The notes beneath the pieces are model-generated. The model saw only the letters and a program-made list of their open reading frames with translations. It did no database searches and was not told the origin of the DNA. A program made the translations under genes and the position numbers. 64,000 nt of DNA from Siphonodentalium dalli. Its lineage: Eukaryota > Mollusca > Scaphopoda > Gadilida > Siphonodentaliidae. Below are positions 33,540-44,662 of the stretch, in pieces; position 1 is the first letter of the stretch, and the number at the start of each line of letters is the position of its first letter. Location: contig CP136064.1 of NCBI GenBank assembly GCA_032622095.1, positions 173,856,310-173,920,309 on the forward strand. The letters run 5' to 3'.

Positions 33540-34615
33540 ATGAAAATAGCTTTTCAGCCTTAGGGTGTCATGTGGGTACACCCTTCTCTAACATGTTAGT
33601 GTTCATTGTATATACAAGAACAAACTATCACATATATACAAAATAGCTTGTTCGGTTCAAAAATGGATTCAGTTTGGAATGGCATCTCCTCACCCTTTAA
33701 ACTTGTTGGATATGTAATTTGGAACGGGGAGAATCTCTTTGGTTTTTGTGTTGAAGGAGATTATATATAAGTTTCAATTGGACACTATCTAATACCAGTG
33801 TTATATTTTTAGGCCAACACAATGATAGGGATTTATAACCCTTCCCACAACAAAGTTAAAACAGTTACTTTGCATGCGGGATAAGATTGCCTGGTGTTCT
33901 TTCAAGGGGCAAGGGAGCAGAGTCCCTTTGAGTATGTATATAATATATGTAAATGTACCCAGGCAAGTTGAGGTTCCTTGTTGGAACTGTGAGGGAGCAT
34001 TCATTCCCATCTGCTCTGGTACATACAATCAAGTGGAGGTCCCTTGGTTGCTGTAATTTTTGTAAAGTTTTGTTGAGGGTGTTTGGTGCAGTATCCCACC
34101 CCTTAAAGTTTGATATTTTATTTCTTGAAATGTATTGCTCAGAGAGCTGTTGATTTTCTGTGGCCAATCATAATTGTCAGGTGTGGTCTGTGAGTAGGGT
34201 CACTGCTATGTAATATCAATTACATTCTCAGGTGGTAGACTTGAATAATAGGAAATTGTAGGGTCTTAACCCTGGTACAGTATAGTGGGTGAACAATCGG
34301 TAATAGCTAGTAATTTAATTCTGAGATCCATGTATAATCAACTCAATGGCAAAACTCAATTGTTTGATAAGTGGCATAAACTAAATTAAAATAACATACA
34401 GTATAACAGTCATTGGATCGCCGTTGGTGGAATGTGATGAAAACAGTTTGTTCAAAACTAAGGGTGCCATGTGGGTACACCCTTGTCCAACAATTTGTGT
34501 TCAATTGTATACACTGAGGAACAAGCTATCAAATTTATATCAACTTGTTCAGTTCTAACATGGATGTAGTCAATAGCACCTCATCACCGGTTAACCTGGT
34601 GGGAGATGTTTTGGA
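33540..34615. repeat. diverged direct duplication, offset about 899 bp
   Basis: About 170 bp around 33550-33720 recurs around 34450-34610. Shared words are ATGTGGGTACACCCTT (33571 vs 34470), TTGTTC-GTTC and CCTCACC. It could be the remnant of a pair of long terminal repeats or a simple segmental duplication. No coding region lies between the copies. Confidence 0.5.
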
Positions 34616-35250
34616 AAATAAAACATTTTAATTTTGGTGGGGGAAGGAAAGGATATAAATGTAAATGTGTGGTACCAGTAATCTAGGGCCACATGGCGTT
34701 GAGGAAATATCTAAATCACTGTGCAAACAATAAATTAATTTGAAGAATTTAACAGAAGTACCCTTGAAACAGGGTAGGATGCCCACATGTACCGTACATT
34801 CAAGTGAATACCAGAGTGACCATATAGTCCCTAAACAGTATAGGTTAATGTGTACCAATTAAGCAAGCTGGAAGGGATTGTTTCCCTCTGCTCTAGGAGT
34901 ATGTAAAAGCTAGGAAGAGGTGCCATGCTTAATGGCCCTTTCTTATTATTTTGGAAGATTTATCACTTGGTTGCTCATATGCTGACATGCCGGTCTGAAA
35001 TAGTTTATATGTCCTTAATGTTACCAAACCATGCACTCATAATTCCGTTCTCACTCAGGCAACACACAGGAAGATTTTGACAAAAAATTCACAGAGAGCA
35101 CCGGCAGATGAATCCCTCTTTAGCACAGGAGATAATATACTGTCCATTTCAAATTCAATATATATCGATAAAAAACCTAATTTTTGTAACACAATTACAT
35201 GTATTCATGTATGGACAGATCTAATGTTAATCTGCCCAAATCAATCGCAT
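34616..35250. other. intronic, nothing recognised
   Basis: No exon or element end was recognised. Confidence 0.3.
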
Positions 35251-35481
35251 ATTTGAATCCAATATCAAGTCGCCACTCTTTTCCTCTATTTAATGATAAT
35301 TAACGAAGCAACTTCGCAGTACACCAATTACGTGTGATGCTGGTTTAACCTGAACCAATCACTGATATAAACTATACTTAGTTTGTGCTTGCCAATAGGT
35401 CATCGAGTTCATTTTCAATACAAAAACTAATTTGAAATTATTGCTGAAATATAGGAAAAGAGTGGTGACTTGAATTCAAAT
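35251..35481. mobile_element. small inverted-repeat element (MITE)
   Basis: TCAAGTCGCCACTCTTTTCC (35265) is mirrored by GGAAAAGAGTGGTGACTTGA (ending 35473). The inverted match extends outward through ATTTGAAT/ATTCAAAT. The interior is about 180 bp. No target duplication was resolved. Confidence 0.7.
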
Positions 35482-36169
35482 AAGACACGCCCCTATGACC
35501 CGTACTAAATTTGTACTGTATTACACTGAACAAAAATACATCTGCACCTTAATTTACCCACGTACCATAAGATAAGATAAAATATGTTTTAATGGCCTTT
35601 GAATATAACTATTACAAGTAACAGACAAAAATACAAATAAATGACAAGTACAAGAGATAGCTTTCAGAAAAATTATGATATATCATCAATAATCTGCAGT
35701 ACAGTTGAGTTAAATGTGGAATACATGTACATATGGCAATTTATCAATATCACGGGTTTTACTGTAGATTTAGCTCTGTAAAGAGGTTGTTTGGTACTAT
35801 CAGGTGACCAAATGACAAAAAACCATTGGGGATAGTATAATGACCATTTGTTTCCATTATGGTCGCTTTAACTTGTGCATTAGGTTGATCCAATGCAATA
35901 TTGTCCATATCATACTTGCATGGAACTCTATTGACCCTGCTATTGCTACACTCATAGATTTGGTCCAATTCAAATCTGCCCTATAGTATAGGTTATATAA
36001 TGACCACTTCAAACTTTACAACCAACCCATACCTAATCCGTATTTTTATCTTGTTTCTAATAATCACAAAAATTACAAAATTATAATGTGTTAAATGCCA
36101 CATCAAAATTGCATAGCTCCTTTAAGGCTTCAGCTTATTGAAGATTTAAAGGAGTAACATTTATATATC
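35482..36169. other. intronic, nothing recognised
   Basis: AT-rich; no exon or element end recognised. Confidence 0.3.
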
Positions 36170-36219
36170 AGAGTTATGAAGGCACAAACTCAGTATGTGC
36201 TTAATTCAGTGAGCGTGAA

Positions 36220-36400
36220 CAAGTTCTTATTTCTTATCGAAATGGCCATGTATCGATCGGAATGGAACATTGAGATGTCCCTCAACTCAGATCAAGCTTG
36301 AAAATCAGTCCCGATTTTTTTCCATGTCTGTGTTTCTCGAACAGCCTAGACAACACTGTTCAAACCCTGTGCCAAACTCATCTAGCCCAGACTGCGATAA
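36220..36400. repeat. dispersed repeat, inverted copy of 20560-20715
   Basis: The words match the complement of the copy at 20560-20715, including ATTTCTTATCGAAATGG and ACATTGAGATGTCCCTCAAC. A 60-bp insertion-like difference lies near 36325. Confidence 0.7.
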
Positions 36401-36717
36401 TCGTAATTGTATAAAACAATTGATACCAGGATTTCACCAGACCTGATGATGACATTTTGAAAAATTCTCTTTCAATTTGAAAAGTCAATGCAAATTTGCA
36501 TGGCATCTGGGGTAAGCATTCCGGTATTGACAGCATTCTGGACTTCTGGTGTGGACATATTAATTTTTTTTGGCTATACATGTATTTTCAAAAGTACTAG
36601 TGCTTAATATTTCCTTTGTACACATGGTTCGTTCTTCCATTTCCCTAAAGGCTAATGCAAAAATAATTCACATTTAGCAAAACTTTTGGCTAGTCACTTT
36701 TTATTTCTTACTTAGTG

Positions 36718-36912
36718 TTACTTAGTGTTGTTCCTGACATCAGGCCCTGCTTCTATTGTCAGCTCGTCTTCCATCATCTTATTTATTAATGGTGCTTTGT
36801 AATCATATCGTTTGTCACTTTTGTCAAGAAATTTGTCAATTTTGTTTTTGAAAGTGAACAGGCTTTCCGTAGAAACCATTGTTGATGGTAATTTATTCCA
36901 GTTATTTGTCAC
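36718..36912 (-). pseudogene. LINE (non-LTR) reverse transcriptase C-terminal fragment
   Basis: The minus-strand peptide NNWNKLPSTMVSTESLFTFK...DKFL matches the conserved tail of animal non-LTR retrotransposon polymerases (W-N-x-LP...V-S-A-x-S-x-x-x-FK-x-x-L-D-x-F). A preceding stop and the lack of upstream RT motifs show that it is a short, dead 3' fragment, as 5'-truncated LINE copies usually are. The clade (CR1 or Jockey-like) is not determinable. Confidence 0.7.
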
Positions 36913-36960
36913 TCAGACAGGAATACAGCTACTTCTCAGTTTATTGTGACAAGACTGATG

Positions 36961-38427
36961 GTATAATGTATATGTGAGCTTTCATCCTTTAGCCATATCA
37001 AACATATATGCTCTGAGTGGTAGCAACTTCTTCTCACCTTCACACTGGATTCCCCTCAAAATTTGTTCAGCCTCAATTACATGTAGATCAAGACTAAATG
37101 CCAAACTTGGTACAAAATTTTAAAATATTGGTCAAACAATACCATTCATTATAGGAAACTCTGACAATAGTTTTATTAGTTAATGGTGTTTTATAAGGTT
37201 AGGAAAAGTTTACATAGCTATTCATCTTTGTTTCGATGTGTCCTTCCTATGCAGCAACCATACTACAATATTATTGTTCGGTGAGTGGTTTATTATTCTA
37301 TGATAAACCACAATAGAGAGGCAAGAATTATTAATAATTAACTGCTTTCTTTTGATATCAAAAGTCATTCAAGTAGTGATTGTCGAAATATAATATGCAA
37401 TGTTGCAGAAATTTATAGCATTTTTTTTGGCCTCTTGAGTTGGGAGTCTATTCATTTATTGACCCAGGAGAGCATGTTCCGGTGTGGACATCTATTGAGG
37501 GGCATAAGGGGAAGGGGTGTGGGTCGTTGCTCATCATGGCCTAAAATTCATACCGATACTTCTTCTAAAATATTTACTTATTAAATCTTTTCCAATAGGC
37601 ACTTGAAGAATACAGAGACCATGATAAATTTTGGACATTCAGATATTTTGTGGTACTACAAACTGAGGTTAATTATGCACATGTAATATCTCCACGTAAA
37701 GATTGATGACACTTATTGATCACACACATTTTGAAATCGCTGATTTCCCAATTTTTCGAATAACTAAAGATGTTTAGAAATGTTTTCAAATGCTATTTTT
37801 ACTTCAATTGTTAGTGATGATTGTCTGTGTATAGCAGTAAATTTCAGGTTGAAATATATTCAGGATAACTAAAAAAATTTAAATTGCCTTAATATTCAGA
37901 GCGAGCGCACCAAGCAGGGATGAAAAATCAGGCAATTAGTCCATTTTGGTACAATCTTAATATTTTTGGCATTTGGTAGATTTATATTTTTTTCGCATAT
38001 AATTAGCCAAAAAATAAAAGGAATCGGAGAACATTTATTTTTTCTCTCAAGTGACAACAAAAACATGTAAACAGGAATGCCATAGTTTGGCATACAACTC
38101 TTTCATGGAATCCAAATAAGCATACCCGTATCCCATTAAAATACTACATCAATTAGCTGAATTGTATGTGATCTTTTTTATCAATAAAGAATGCAATATT
38201 CTCCACATTTCCAACATGATATGAAACCTGGTATGACGAAACAGTCTGGTACACAATGACGAAACAATCTTGTACAAAATGTCCAGATGGTATGAAACGA
38301 CCATGCTACAAAGCGTCACGGTCTAGATACCTGACCATCATGAATGTTACTTAGTCAAGACTACTAGTAGATTACCTGATTTATTTAATATTGTAATAAT
38401 ATTCTATTTGACATGTCATTATTTCAG
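36961..38427. other. intronic, end of intron 1
   Basis: No second exon was recognised. The last 20 bases are T-rich and end TTATTTCAG, a good acceptor for the exon at 38428. Confidence 0.5.
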
Positions 38428-38526
38428 AAGATGACTGGTAACTTGGCGTTTGCCATATTTTCCTGCGTAATTGGTTCATCCTTCCAGTTTGGCTATAACA
38501 CCGGTGTCATAAATTCACCAGAAAAT
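38428..38526 (+). CDS. hexose transporter exon 2: first transmembrane helix
   Basis: Acceptor TTATTTCAG, 33 codons, donor GTGAGT (38527), phase 0 at both ends. It encodes K-M-T-G followed by a hydrophobic helix with [11 protein letters not shown], the signature of helix 1 in class I GLUTs (GLUT1-4). In a joined protein this is residues 41-73. Such proteins move hexoses down their gradient across the plasma membrane. The family is certain; the substrate (glucose, fructose or other) is not decided by this part. Confidence 0.95.
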
Positions 38527-38740
38527 GTGAGTATACACACGCGCGCATGCATTTTCTGTTACTCTCGGCTACGATTACATCCATTACTCCTGTATGCAAT
38601 GTCTTTTGTTGAATAGATTGGTTCTTGGTCCAGAACTGTTAAAATCCTGTAGTGACCATCATTTGCTGATCGGTTGAGTTGCCAGGCTCACTACTAGTAT
38701 TTGTTTCCTTAAATATTGTGCACCTGGTACCTCTCTAGTG

Positions 38741-39200
38741 ACAAGCCTGAGTTTAGTGTGTCTGTCATATGCAGAATGAGATCCCTAGAGGGTGAATTTA
38801 GTGATGCTATCTGCACAGCGGGCCAGCATCACCAAGTAATGGATCTGGGGACCTCATTCTGCTTAGGTCTCAATTTCTCTGGAAAGTTTCTTTATTATCA
38901 AATTTCTATAGAAACTTCTTCACATAGATTCTATTTCTTTTTAGTTTAGTTTCTCTACATCCCCAAATTGGCATGACACATTGCATTATCGAGGTTCCCA
39001 ATGGGCTTACATCACAATATTCATCATTTGGGAACTTCAGTCTGAGTCTATGTCTCCCACATCTGATGAGGCCATGCAGAATGCGGTCCCCAGAAGGTTA
39101 ATTTTGTGATGCTAACCCACTATGCGGGATAGCGTCGCTAAATTCACCCTCTGGGGACCTCATTCTGCAAATGACAGGCACACTAAACACAGGCTTGTTT
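38741..39200. repeat. inverted-repeat element with internal palindromes
   Basis: ACAAGCCTGAGTTTAGTGTG near 38744 is mirrored by CACACTAAACACAGGCTTGT near 39178. The arms stay complementary for about 90 bp through GCAGAATGAG and AGGGTGAATTTAG. Two inner CTCATTCTGC/GCAGAATG pairs suggest nested or duplicated arms. A fragment of the family lies near 2352. Confidence 0.7.
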
Positions 39201-39501
39201 AGTGAACTTTCTATATAGATTCAGAGGTACAAAATAATAATTTTGATTAAGAGAGACCAGATGATAGGAGCATTTGTCACTGGGAAGTAATTTTTTCACA
39301 ATTTGTGGAATTAAATTTGACGTGGGCTTTAAGACAAGATAAACTAAGATGATGAAACTTATTTTAGGCATCAGAAATAACCTTGACAAGACAGACAAAT
39401 AAATGTAAGAACAAATAAATAATTGAAATTACAAATTCCTCACTAAATTGCACATTACCTATCATTCAGTCTTAAGAAAATTGAAAATAGAACACACAAG
39501 C

Positions 39502-39735
39502 AAAATGCTAAATTTGAGTGATCAAATTATAGTTTTACGAATGACCGGAACTATTCATTATGACGTTAGGATTATCCCCTCTAGCTATTAATCGACTCGC
39601 CTTGTTACGCGAAGCGTGACCAACCAATCAATTTTAACCTCACCCATGTCACGCTGAGTGAATAGAGTCCGTACCTAATCCCCTCACTTTCCTTCTGGCG
39701 GTTATCGACAACCACCACAAGAAAGTTTTATTGAC
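39502..39735. repeat. DIRS left inverted terminal repeat
   Basis: From about 39554 to 39711 it is the reverse complement of 44484-44640, with words such as GATTAATAGCTAGAGGGG, TCACGCTTCGCGTAACAAGG and CGGTTATCGACA. The outermost part (39502-39550) differs from the right end and is matched instead by the internal complementary region. Confidence 0.85.
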
Positions 39736-39760
39736 AAAAAGCGGGGAGGCGGGACGGGCC

Positions 39761-39860
39761 GTCATAATGAATAGTTCCGGTCATTCGTAAAACTATAATT
39801 TGATCACTCAAATTTAGCATTTTTACGTCATGACCTCCACTATTCATTATGACGTTAGGA
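39761..39860. repeat. DIRS internal complementary region
   Basis: The first part (39761-39818, GTCATAATGAATAGTTCCGG to CAAATTTAGCA) is the exact complement of the outer left end. The second part (from TTTTTACGTCATGACCTCC to about 39860) is the complement of the outer right end. In DIRS1 models this region is the template that joins the two ends during circle formation. Both halves are essentially exact here. Confidence 0.9.
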
Positions 39861-40209
39861 ATAATACAGATTCCAACAGAAACACATGGAGGTGGGATAT
39901 CCACAAGTCAACAATGTCAATAAAACTAGCAGAACTCACCCCAAAACTTGGCAAGCCATCCCTGCTAAGAACTGTATATATACATGTAGATCTTCAGTCT
40001 AAAAATTTGCGATTGCTGTCGTCCGACTGAATCCGCATTATCATAACATGAAACACAAAGCCACACTGGTCTGTCTGCTCCCATGTGGAATCACCATACT
40101 GTATATACATCCCCAAACATATAAACAACATCTTAGAGATACTTTCTCCAAATGGCGACTCGCCAGAAATATGTAGTTAAAAACATCATTGAATCTCTAC
40201 TCCGTAGAA

Positions 40210-41749
40210 TTATTGTCTCCCTGACAAAACCTCAATATTCAATGGCTTCAAATAATGTCGAATGAACGTAGAATCTTGCGTCCAATCTGCAGCCTCCAGC
40301 ACCTGCTTAAGGTTGGCACCGTTGAACAGTGCCCAAGCCGGACCCACACTGCGTGTAGAATGACCCGAAACTGCAGGAACTGGCTTATTCTTCAAATCAT
40401 AGCACAGCTTGATGCATTCCACCAACCAGTGAGATATAGTCTGACTAGAAACTGGATGGTGTGGTTTTGAATATGATAGGAATAAAGACATACTGCTGAC
40501 TGCGGAAGTTGCTTCCAAACGCAATCCTGATGTTCTCTGGATATAATGCAGAATACAATGTAGTTCTTTTAGGATCCAACTGTTCACAGTCCGGAAAGGC
40601 CGGTATAAAAATAGATTGAGAGTGATGTGCAGGCCGATCTTGCTTAGCCAGTCCAGCTCTCATAAAGGTAAGACCTTGCCGTTGAATGTTGACATATCCT
40701 TCACCCAGTTTAAGCGCTTGCAAATCACTGCAACGTCTGAAAGATGTGACCGCAATCAACAGCACCGTTTTGAACGTCACCAGTTTCAACGATGCATCCT
40801 CCAAAGGTTCAAAAGGTCTTGACTGTAAACATTCTAAAATAAGAGAAAGATCCCATGTTGGTAAAAGTTGTCTAAGAGGAGGTCGTTCATTGAACACCCC
40901 TTTGAGAAGTCGAATGATTTTGGGATGTTGACCTATGGGAAACCTATCGATGCAAGGCAAAAAAGCTGATAACATAGAGCGATATCCAGTTATCGTAGAA
41001 TATGCTAACCCTTTTTCGAACAGATCTGACAAAAAATTAGCACATTCTGTCAAAGTCGCCTTATAGGGATTAACTTGTTTTCCCAAACACCAGCTATGGA
41101 ATTGTCGAAATTTGCTAGCATAATCTTTTCTTGTTTCCTGTCGCCAGGAGTGGGACAAAAGCTGTCGAGCTCCTGACGAAAAGCCATCTGTTTCGAACTG
41201 TTGGTTGAGAGTAGCCAAGCCATCAGATTCAACATTTTGAGATTGACATGCATTATTTCCCCGTTCGCCTGTGTCAAGAGATTCGGACCCAGAGGTAATT
41301 TGACTGGCAAAGCTACTAGCAGATTCAACAACCGAGGATACCAACATTGATTTGGCCACCCTGGAGTGATCATTATCACGGTGCAAGGAAATCTCTCGAG
41401 ATGGCTCAGAACACGCATTATTAATGGAAATGGAGGGAATGCATATAGAAACAGATTCGTCCAAGGAATGGTTAAGGCATCCTGTGCCCATGCTAATGGA
41501 TGGGGAATCCAAGAACAAAACCGGTTGATTTGTCGGTTGTCCCATGTTGCGAACATGTCGACTGTGGGACAACCCCAAATCTGAAAAAGATTCTGGACCA
41601 CCGTTTTGTTCAGGCACCATTCGTTCTGATTGAGAGATCTCCGGCTGTAATAATCTGCTATTACATTGAGCCGACCCTGAATGTGAGCAGCTGAAATCAT
41701 TATATTGTGCTCGAGAGCCAGATGCCACAGTTTCAGTGTCAACTGACAT
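40210..41749 (-). pseudogene. DIRS tyrosine recombinase
   Basis: The minus-strand frame from about 41300 encodes an N-terminal SAM-like core-binding region (SWRQETRKDYASKFRQF...). The catalytic domain has the first Arg in TSFRRCSDLQALKL (about 40720), the GHSTRS H-x-x-R motif (about 40345), and the tail WTQDSTFIRHYL with the presumed nucleophilic Tyr (about 40245). A frameshift near 40480-40580 splits the catalytic domain. In working elements this enzyme inserts the circular cDNA in place of an integrase. The first part overlaps the pol frame, as is usual in DIRS. Confidence 0.85.
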
Positions 41750-43351
41750 AGTATTGGAGACTTGGTTCCTCCTTGTTTGTTTAAATACTGAACCACGGTT
41801 GAGTTGTCAAAGCGAATCAAAACATGTTTGCCGACAATCATTTGTAGAAACCGACGAAGTGACTGAATAACTGCCTCCAGCTCTAGTTGATTGATATGGC
41901 TCACTTTTTGAAAAGGAGACCACACTCCCTGAACTACGAGATTGTCTATTGTGCCTGCCCAACCATGTCGCCCGCGGCATCGGTGGTAATCGTCACTACC
42001 GGAGTTGAAATTTTCAGTGGTTGCCCTTGCGCAATATTTACATCGTTCAACCACCAATTGAGACATGCCTTCAGGTTTGTTGACCTCGGTATTATCGTCT
42101 CTAAACTCATTCGACTTGGTGACCAATTTTGCAGGAGATGCTGTTGAAGTGGGCGCATGAACAGCCGAGCATTTGGAATCACGGATATAAGCGAGGCTAT
42201 CATTCCTAGTAACAACAAAAACTGTCGCGATGTTACATTCGGTTGACTGAGCCTTAGAACCACTTGTTTTAGACCCGATAGTCTCTCTTGAGTAGGGAAT
42301 ACTGTTCCTGCTTTCAGATCGAACAGACACCCCAGATAAATGAACCGAAGGGACGGAGTTAGATTTGATTTCTCTTGATTTATCAAGAACCCCAATTCGG
42401 TCAGGGTTTGAATTACTAACGATCGATCGTTTAGCAACTGATTGTGTGACCGATTCACTACTAACCAGTCATCTAAGTAGGTTATCAGTCTTACACCGCG
42501 TTTTCTCAGCAATGCTGCTGCTACCGACGTCAGCCGTGTGAAAAAATCGAGGTGACATGGTCGGGCCGAAGCAAAGAGCACGAAATTGATAATTTTTCTT
42601 GCGAAATCGGAACCGAAAATACTTTCTGTGTGCTTTTGCAATCAAAATGTGATTGTAAGCGTCGCATAAATCCAGGGTTATTGCATGATCTCCCCGGTTT
42701 ACTAATTGGAACACTGATTTTAGAGTGTCCATTTTGAAATGTGTTTGCACGATATAACGATTCAGAAGTTTTACATTCAGAACTGGTCTGAATTTTCCGT
42801 TCTTTTTGGGGACCAGATAAATTTTGCTGTAGAACCCGTCTATTGCCAAATGATCGGGAACTTTTTCTACAATACGTTTTTGCAGAAGTTGATGTACTTC
42901 TTGCTGTACCAAATCTCCCTGGTGTGGAGGAAGATTGGTTTCCCTCACACCGGAGAATTTTGGAACAGTATGAAATTCCAGACGTAAACCCTGGGATATT
43001 ATGCTCAACACATACGGGTCGCTTGTGATTGCTTTCCAAGATGTCATAAAATGAGACAAGCGACCCCCGACCGGAATTTCTGGCATAGGATTTATTATAC
43101 TTACACGATAGTCAGAATCTCTGTCCACGTCCTCGACCACGAGGTCGGCCCCTTGAATTGGAGTTAGACCAGCCGTTGTCTCGAGATCCGGAGTGGTAAT
43201 ATCGAGATCCTTGACTTGAACTAGCTTTTGATGATCCCGCTGAGGCGCTCGAATCAAGCTTGGGGATCCAAAATTTGAACATCGCATCTCTGTTTGGAGT
43301 GAAACCACTCGACGAATGAGAATGCGAACCGAAACTAGCGCTAGCCGCCAT
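41050..43351 (-). pseudogene. DIRS reverse transcriptase, RNase H and methylase-like region
   Basis: It starts at ATG 43351 just after the gag stop, with an RG-rich head (GRPRGRGRGQRF). The RT has VPKKNGKFRPVLNVK (about 42805), LDLCDAYNHILIA and the catalytic box YLDDW (about 42478). RNase H contains TDAAGD (about 41970) and RFDNSTVVQYLNKQGG (about 41800). It then runs through a DIRS-type methylase-like segment (VDMFATWDNRQINRF, YAFPPFPLI). The frame shifts near 43120, 42550 and 41950, so no single product is possible. Confidence 0.85.
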
Positions 43352-43354
43352 TTT

Positions 43355-44455
43355 TTATTTCTTTATTACCGGTGGACCTGCGCTTGTTACCGTACTCGTC
43401 CTTTTACGTTCCTTTTGACTTTCCGATTCAGGCAATAGTTCGAGCATTTCTTTGCGCCTTTCTTTTCGCGATTTAAGCAATGGCTCCAAACCATTCCCAA
43501 ACACACCATCCCCGGTCAGAGGGAGATTCGCCATAGAACTCGTGGGATCACTGGTGTACCAATCAGAATCAGTCATAGCACATGTACGGTGAATAATGTG
43601 ATGAAACGCTGTCGTGCGTCCGATCTGATCCAAACCCTTAGATGTAATTTCGAAAGAGTCTTTCAAAAGAGAAATTGCCTCCGTAATGTCACAGTTATCT
43701 TTTTCCAGACAACTCAGCAGTTTCGCCAAAGATTGCTGGGTGTAGAGCTGAGCTATAATAGCAACTCGACCTGCTTGTTGGCCCTTGTAAGCTATTTCTT
43801 CCAGCATTTTGCATGGCTGGGAATGAAGACTTGTTACTTTTTGCGTGAAGCGATTTTTGTGCAAACCCCGAGTTCCATATTTCTTGGTTATTGCTTCTAC
43901 CAATAATGGATCAAGTGGCGGAACATTCAAAAACTCTGTAGTGTCTTCGTCAATGGGTAACCGATCATAAGTGTCCTCGTTATACGAAGATAAATTTCGA
44001 GGATGGTCAGATCTGAGAGATTGCATTAACAGATCTTTTTGTGCTTGGTCAATGTGAAGCCCCATCTTTTCAACAGGCACCGCTATTTGGAAACTGGTTT
44101 CCCCAAAAATCTCAGATAATGATTTTCGAACAGTGGATTTTGCGGTGTCAGCATCACTGCACATGTCCTCCGAATCATCCGATGATAAATTATTTGCATG
44201 TATACTAATTTCGTCCCCTCTTTGTGAGGATACTGGGGAATCATCGGTTTTATGTTCAGATCGCGTTTGCTGTGCGTCTGACAATAAAGTGACCAGTTGA
44301 TCTAATTGACCCTTCATTGTAGAGAAATTTTGCATCATATCCACCTGGATTTTGTCACACCTGTCCTCCACCAAATCCAAACGAGATTTCTTCTTCTTTC
44401 CTTTGCCCTTACCCGGGCTATTAGTCGTAATACAGGAATTTTCTGTGTCCGACAT
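43355..44455 (-). CDS. DIRS gag-like protein
   Basis: An intact 366-residue frame starts at ATG 44455 and ends four bases before the pol ATG. It has a K-rich N-terminus (GKGKGKKKKSR), a coiled-coil-like segment, an acidic S/D region and a long helical middle part, like DIRS gag proteins. It is the only reading frame of the element that remains uninterrupted. Its assignment rests on position and composition; gag proteins have no catalytic motif. Confidence 0.75.
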   Translation of the reverse strand: MSDTENSCITTNSPGKGKGKKKKSRLDLVEDRCDKIQVDMMQNFSTMKGQLDQLVTLLSDAQQTRSEHKTDDSPVSSQRGDEISIHANNLSSDDSEDMCSDADTAKSTVRKSLSEIFGETSFQIAVPVEKMGLHIDQAQKDLLMQSLRSDHPRNLSSYNEDTYDRLPIDEDTTEFLNVPPLDPLLVEAITKKYGTRGLHKNRFTQKVTSLHSQPCKMLEEIAYKGQQAGRVAIIAQLYTQQSLAKLLSCLEKDNCDITEAISLLKDSFEITSKGLDQIGRTTAFHHIIHRTCAMTDSDWYTSDPTSSMANLPLTGDGVFGNGLEPLLKSRKERRKEMLELLPESESQKERKRTSTVTSAGPPVIKK

Positions 44456-44479
44456 AATGTGGTAACAAGATTAAACACC

Positions 44480-44662
44480 TCTGTCGATAACCGCCAGAAA
44501 TGGAAGTGAGGGGATTAGGGACGGACTCTATTCACTCAGCGTGACTTGGGTGAGGTTAAAATTGATTGGTTGGTCACGCTTCGCGTAACAAGGCGAGTCG
44601 ATTAATAGCTAGAGGGGATAATCCTAACGTCATAATGAATAGTGGAGGTCATGACGTAAAAA
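44480..44662. repeat. DIRS right inverted terminal repeat
   Basis: Complement of 39554-39711 over most of its length. The outer end GGAGGTCATGACGTAAAAA matches the internal complementary region rather than the left repeat. Confidence 0.85.

Larger units (their letters stand above)
18580..38427 (+). other. intron 1 of the hexose transporter gene (inferred)
   Basis: It begins GTGCGT and ends TTATTTCAG. The 19.8 kb is filled largely by mobile elements and repeats listed separately; no other host exon was recognised in it. Its identity as one intron depends on exon 1 being correctly linked. Confidence 0.5.
39502..44662 (-). mobile_element. DIRS retrotransposon, nearly complete, antisense to the host gene
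   Basis: From right to left it has gag-like, RT/RNase H/methylase-like and tyrosine recombinase coding regions between inverted terminal repeats, with an internal complementary region at 39761-39860. This is the DIRS1-type architecture. There are no target duplications, as expected for recombinase-mediated insertion. The ends were fixed from the internal complementary region: the left end lies near 39502 (AAAATGCTAAA) and the right end near 44662 (GACGTAAAAA). Several frameshifts in the pol region show that this copy is dead. Confidence 0.9.

Noticed and set aside
40255-43906. Plus-strand open frames across the DIRS region
   Set aside because: They are antisense shadows of the gag, polymerase and recombinase frames, which carry recognisable motifs on the minus strand.
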